Shown: piece by piece, positions 8,412 to 11,347 of the stretch
Layout: every line of letters begins with the position of its first letter
Numbering within the stretch: the first letter of the stretch is position 1
NCBI GenBank assembly: GCA_003024985.2
Contig: PXIH01S0020048.1
DNA length: 11,347 bases
Origin: Euperipatoides rowelli
Taxonomy: Eukaryota > Onychophora > Udeonychophora > Euonychophora > Peripatopsidae
Strand: one strand, 5' to 3'
Notes under the pieces: model-generated
The model's database searches: none
What the model saw: the letters and a program-made list of their open reading frames with translations, nothing else
What the model was told of the DNA's origin: nothing
Program-made: the position numbers and the translations under genes

Positions 8412-9013
8412 TTTGCCCGTTACTTTAAAAACCATATAAAAAAGTTAAATTATTTCTAGAATAAAACTGTCCAAAGACCATGCACTTTTATAATCATCCT
8501 ATGTATTATATATCCATGTAAATAAAATCAAGCATACAAAATTTATTGACAAAATTTTGAATCATGCTAAACATTTGAAATTAACATTTTTTAAATAAAA
8601 CACTTTCAGTGAAATTTAAAAAAATATACCCCTTTATTTTATTATCAATATAGTATCATTCTTAAAAAATATAGAAATCATAAGATTGATATTTACTGTA
8701 TAATTTTTTTAAAAAAAGTCTAAACTGAGATGCACAGTATTGTATTCAAAATAGTGTGCAAACTATAACTGAACAAAATTCTGGACATTCATCACTATAA
8801 TGAAGGAATATGCATATTACATAGTATTCACATATAAAGGACTCTCATCCTTCAGAGTTGGAGACTTTAATAATATCCCCTCTAATTCATCATCTAAAAT
8901 CCTCATCTCTACCATTTAAAACATTAAGAATCAAGGTTTAATTTTTTTTACAAAATCACATAAAGTACATATTTTTTATAATTTAAAATGTTTTTAAGTT
9001 AATTTTTTTTTGT

Positions 9014-9032
9014 TGAGAAAAAATATTTCTCA
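9014..9032. repeat. Short hairpin in the T-rich tract
   Basis: TGAGAAA (9014-9020) and TTTCTCA (9026-9032) are perfect reverse complements around AAATA. It is short enough to be chance in such biased sequence. Confidence 0.4.
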
Positions 9033-9081
9033 GATTTTTTGTAAAAAAAAAGTTTTAGAATAAATATTTTTTAGTTAAGAA

Positions 9082-9128
9082 TTTTTTTTTACAAATCATG
9101 TGTAAGATTTTTTTATACAAATCATGTT
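9082..9128. repeat. Local direct repeat, T run plus ACAAATCATGT
   Basis: A T run followed by ACAAATCATGT appears at about 9082-9101 and again at about 9108-9127, where the run is interrupted by an A. It is a small slippage-type duplication in a homopolymer-rich tract. Confidence 0.6.
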
Positions 9129-9209
9129 TGAAATTCATTAAAAAATTAAAAGATGGGATTCAGTTAAATCCATTTCCTAAAATTTATATAATTTCATTAG
9201 CAGCCAGCT

Positions 9210-9227
9210 ATGGTGTTTAAACACCAT
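9210..9227. repeat. Perfect 18-bp palindrome at the start of ATPase copy 1
   Basis: ATGGTGTTTAAACACCAT is its own reverse complement. It covers the first codons of the first ATPase remnant, directly before the HHFTCLISG block. Perfect palindromes of this length are uncommon even in AT-rich DNA, but one in 11 kb could be chance. Confidence 0.7.
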
Positions 9228-9716
9228 TTCACTTGTCTGATCAGTGGTCCAGCAGTCTGTAGTAAACTTATTTTACAAACATAATTTTAAATAATATCCA
9301 ATCTTCTCCTGAGCATATTTTTTATCGTTAAGCTAAAATTCAACCTCTGTATCAAGAATTTCCATTTTACCACATATTAGATTTATTAAAGGGTGCCTTT
9401 AATTAAAACTTAGAGAATGGTAAACATTTCAATCAAAAATCATCTTGGTTGATTTAACAGATTGTGACAAAGATATTAAAATTAATAAAAAATATTTTTA
9501 CTCAGTGGAGTCACCATAGAAATTTAGGTGATATTCTAATTACTCAAAATCTTTATTTCAAAAATCTTAGAACTAATAGTTTCAATTCCCATTATATTAC
9601 TTTAAAAAAGTCCTAGAGCTTGTAAATAAATTATAACATTTGCATCCCAAATACACCCTAGGGAGAACCAGTTTATTATGGAGGCTTATGACAATGCTTT
9701 GGATATATTATATTAA
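9210..9716 (+). pseudogene. Polinton packaging ATPase (FtsK/HerA type), decayed and truncated copy 1
   Basis: This family of ATPases threads the element's DNA into its capsid. Visible blocks in order are HHFTCLISGPAVCSK (9222-9266), at the Walker A position but without the full Gly/Lys pattern; PLYQEFPFYH near 9340; IILVDLTD (9439-9462), the Walker B position; SHHRNLGDILITQNLYF (9509-9559); NSHYITL (9584-9604); and TFASQIHP...FIMEAYDNA (9636-9698), ending at a TAA (9714). Reading through needs at least four frame changes and passes several stops. The last roughly 40 codons present in copy 2 are absent. Each block lies 544-550 bases before its equivalent in copy 2. Confidence 0.82.
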
Positions 9717-9741
9717 ATTACTGACTTTTTCTAAATTGTAA

Positions 9742-10362
9742 ACACTGATCCTTCAACATGAATATGTTCAACATCCCTTTGCATGTTTTATGAGAGGAAG
9801 TACAGGATATGGAAAAACATTTATAAAATGTATTGTACTGTTCAAGAAAAAATTTATAATTTATGCTCAATCTCAACATCTTTATGATGAATTTCATATC
9901 TATCTAAACTTAAATTCATAAAAGGAATACCTGAAGAATTAATCGATAATAGTGAATGTTTCTCAGAATGTCATTTAATTACTGGTATATTTGATTATTT
10001 AATTGATCGCAGTACAAAATATAATAGAATTACAACATTGTTTATTAGAGAGTGTCATCATCATCATAATATAAGTGTAATAGTGATTACTCAAAATTTA
10101 TATTTTAAAGATTAATGAGGCAACAATTTAAATTCACATATCTTATTTAAGAGTCCCTGGAACAAAAAAGCAAATGTTAACATTTGCTTCTCAAATTACG
10201 CCATGACATACCAAATTTATAAAAGATGCTTATGATTACGATATTTCAAGAACATTTGGATACTTATTGATTAATCGGGCAAATAAGAAAACAAAACTGT
10301 TTTAACTACAATCTGGAGTACATCCTGGAGAAACACTGGTCATCTATGTGAGCAAGCAATGA
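9742..10362 (+). pseudogene. Polinton packaging ATPase (FtsK/HerA type), decayed copy 2, near full length
   Basis: HPFACFMRGSTGYGKT holds an intact Walker A (GSTGYGKT, 9796-9819). Then come AQSQHLYDEF (about 9856), FIKGIPEELID (from 9915), TLFIRECHHHHNIS (ending 10076), VIVITQNLYF (10077-10106), NSHILFKSP (10131-10157), LTFASQITP (10177-10203) and FIKDAYDYDISRTFGYLLI (10216-10272). It ends with a TGA at 10360-10362. The usual acidic Walker B block is not evident before CHHHH. Damage comprises a frame change at about 9905, two adjacent stops at 10113-10118, a second frame change near 10170, and further in-frame stops including 10303. The final TGA overlaps the ATG of the next ORF by four bases, as in compact viral genomes. 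Confidence 0.88.
10168..10189. repeat. Perfect 22-bp palindrome inside ATPase copy 2
   Basis: The half-site AAGCAAATGTT (10168-10178) is followed directly by its exact reverse complement AACATTTGCTT (10179-10189). The palindrome lies where the reading frame changes from the NSHILFKSP block to the TFASQI block. Copy 1 does not share it at the equivalent place. It may reflect local mutation by hairpin templating. Confidence 0.75.
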
Positions 10363-10544
10363 CTAAACAAAAATGGATCCAATATTTAAAATTATTGAGC
10401 AGAGTAAAATGTGTGCATCAGAAAAGAATGATTGAAATAGCTCCATTAGATTTAATTAAAATTATCAGTGTAATAGCATTGAATGCTATAAATAAAAATT
10501 TAAGACTTTCATTACAAAAAATTAAAGCATTTACAAAAACATAA
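10359..10544 (+). CDS. Small Polinton-type ORF following the ATPase (61 codons, basic)
   Basis: The ATG at 10359 overlaps the ATPase TGA by four bases. The product is rich in Lys/Arg, with helical blocks WIQYLKLLSRVK and IEIAPLDLIKIISVIALNA, then KKNLR-like basic residues before a TAA at 10542. Polinton and adintovirus elements often carry a small basic protein next to the ATPase with this kind of layout: Leu-rich helix, APLxLIK block, then a basic tail. The frame stays open with protein-like content after the stop (TKKLPLKVKKHYSY), so the TAA is probably a later mutation and the original protein was longer. The exact role is not known to me; a virion core role is a guess. Confidence 0.55.
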   Translation: MTKQKWIQYLKLLSRVKCVHQKRMIEIAPLDLIKIISVIALNAINKNLRLSLQKIKAFTKT

Positions 10545-10679
10545 AAAGACAATTATGCTATCACAAAAAAACTACCTCTGAAAGTGAAAAAACATTATTC
10601 ATACAATGAGGTGGATTTTTTCCAGCATTTTTAGTGGGACTTATTTTTTATCATCAGTCTTAGTACAGGTAGATAAAAA
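10545..10679 (+). pseudogene. In-frame continuation of the small basic ORF
   Basis: The same frame as 10359 continues through ITKKLPLKVKKHYSYNEVDFF to a TAG near 10632 and on to a TAA just before 10680. The Lys-rich stretch followed by a hydrophobic end (FFIISLS) fits the tail of the preceding small protein. No frameshift is needed, only single stop codons. Confidence 0.45.
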
Positions 10680-10976
10680 ATGGAGATGATGCATCTTGTA
10701 AATGTCAATGAATTGGAGAAAGTAACAAGACCCTACAGAACTTTGACACTACAATCAACTTTAGATCAAACAATAGCAATGATTTTAAATTTAACATCAT
10801 CACCTATGTTTGAAAAAATGCAATGATACAATCAAGTCTTGGATGAAATATTTAAATATGAATAAAAAAGAAGAGGAAAAACTATTCAACTCCAACTTCC
10901 AGCACCACAAAAATATTCTTCAAGAAATGTTAATTATAATTATAAAAATGAAATTTTAATAAACACTCATCTATAA
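10680..10976 (+). pseudogene. Second small Polinton-type ORF, interrupted by two stops
   Basis: The ATG at 10680 opens 48 codons including LVNVNELEKVTRPY and LDQTIAMILNL, stopping at a TGA at 10824. The same frame carries on with YNQVLDEIFKYE, a TAA (10863), then KRRGKTIQLQLPAPQ to a TAA at 10974. The pattern (hydrophobic start, LDxxMxxIL-like helix, YNQVL helix, then a basic and Pro-rich end) is one I associate with a small gene found beside the ATPase in Polinton-like elements, but I cannot name it with certainty. The frame is shared with the ORF at 10359, and no indel is needed over about 600 bases. Confidence 0.5.
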
Positions 10977-11347
10977 CACAAATTCATATTGTGTACTTGT
11001 TAATAAAAGTCTTAAAAGAAAATAAAAATTAAAAATAATTCAATAGCACTACAGGAACTTAAAGATGACCTTCTTCAACCTATATTAAATATGGAATCTT
11101 CCCAGTGTTTGAAACTCCTGCTGTTGTATTAACAAAAAAATAATAATAATAAAAAATAAAAATTTCTCTATGACAGAAAAAAGTTAAGACATTTTGAATT
11201 TTTATATTAATTTTTAAGTAAAGTTTATTTTATATTAATTACTTAAGAGTTTAAAAAATTTTGGAATTATAAAAAATGTTGAAAAACTTAGTGAATAAAT
11301 AATGTGATATTCAAAACTATATGACTTTTATTTCAGTAAATAAACAA
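10977..11347. other. AT-rich end of window, possible trace of a further ORF
   Basis: A 31-codon stretch from 11037 (containing ALQELKDDLLQPILNM, ending at a TAA) is in the same frame as the small ORFs before it and could be a fragment of their continuation. This is weak. The rest is A/T-rich, with an (AAT)n/A-rich tract at 11131-11163. No capsid or protease gene of the element is visible before the window ends. Confidence 0.35.
11131..11163. repeat. (AAT)n and A-rich simple sequence
   Basis: A run of A, then TAATAATAATAA, then A runs with single T. It is low-complexity sequence with no evidence that it is the tail of a retroelement. Confidence 0.7.

Larger units (their letters stand above)
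8412..9209. other. AT-rich stretch without a recognisable gene
   Basis: No coding similarity was found between the polymerase and ATPase remnants. The stretch includes dense A/T homopolymers (about 8930-9140), a hairpin at 9014-9032 and a short tandem repeat at 9084-9128. A complete Polinton would often carry another gene between these two; if so, it is unrecognisable here. Confidence 0.55.

Noticed and set aside
7160-10976. Genes read with an alternative genetic code (for example ciliate TAA/TAG as sense), since germline Polinton-like elements also occur in ciliates
   Set aside because: Several breaks are frameshifts or TGA codons, which recoding of TAA/TAG would not fix. The repeat protein at 2926-5737 belongs to a family I know from metazoans.
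1-11347. tRNA, rRNA or other structured RNA genes
   Set aside because: I found no cloverleaf with conserved box A/B sequences and no rRNA-like GC-richer block on either strand by eye.

Overview
The window is very AT-rich eukaryotic DNA with no intact gene. It has long A/T runs, three ambiguous bases (N at 2226, 2435 and 6737), a diverged tandem repeat, and several protein-coding remnants that are recognisable but broken by stops and frameshifts. Everything recognisable lies on the + strand. The remnant families (Polinton/Maverick-type DNA transposons, and a multi-domain Cys/His plus PIN-like repeat protein) are typical of invertebrate metazoan genomes. An arthropod is my first guess and a cnidarian is possible; the sequence alone does not settle it.

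Layout. Bases 1-1340 are non-coding, with one short local duplication and two AACCGGTT palindromes. Bases 1340-2520 hold a diverged tandem array built from a roughly 120-140 bp unit with an internal inverted repeat, interleaved with a second roughly 90 bp unit. Bases 2900-5737 are the decayed coding region of a large protein: paired Cys/His segments, an acidic linker, a core whose conserved acidic positions resemble a PIN/FEN1-like nuclease fold, and a C-terminal Cys-rich segment. A 3' splice-site-like sequence sits exactly at its left edge. Bases 5738-7150 are mostly featureless, with one 53-codon ORF and one hairpin.

From about 7150 the window is a decayed Polinton (or related adintovirus-like) element. 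It contains the catalytic half of a protein-primed family B DNA polymerase (7160-8411). Next come two successive remnants of the genome-packaging ATPase (9210-9716 and 9742-10362), collinear with each other at a constant offset of about 547 bp. Two small ORFs in one shared frame follow (10359-10976). In such elements the polymerase copies the linear element and the ATPase packages it into an adenovirus-like capsid. The integrase, protease and capsid genes were not found here.

No function is likely to be expressed from this window today. Its interest is palaeogenomic: the side-by-side ATPase copies, which look as if they diverged as working genes, the compact viral-style ATGA gene junction, and the palindrome-bearing satellite.
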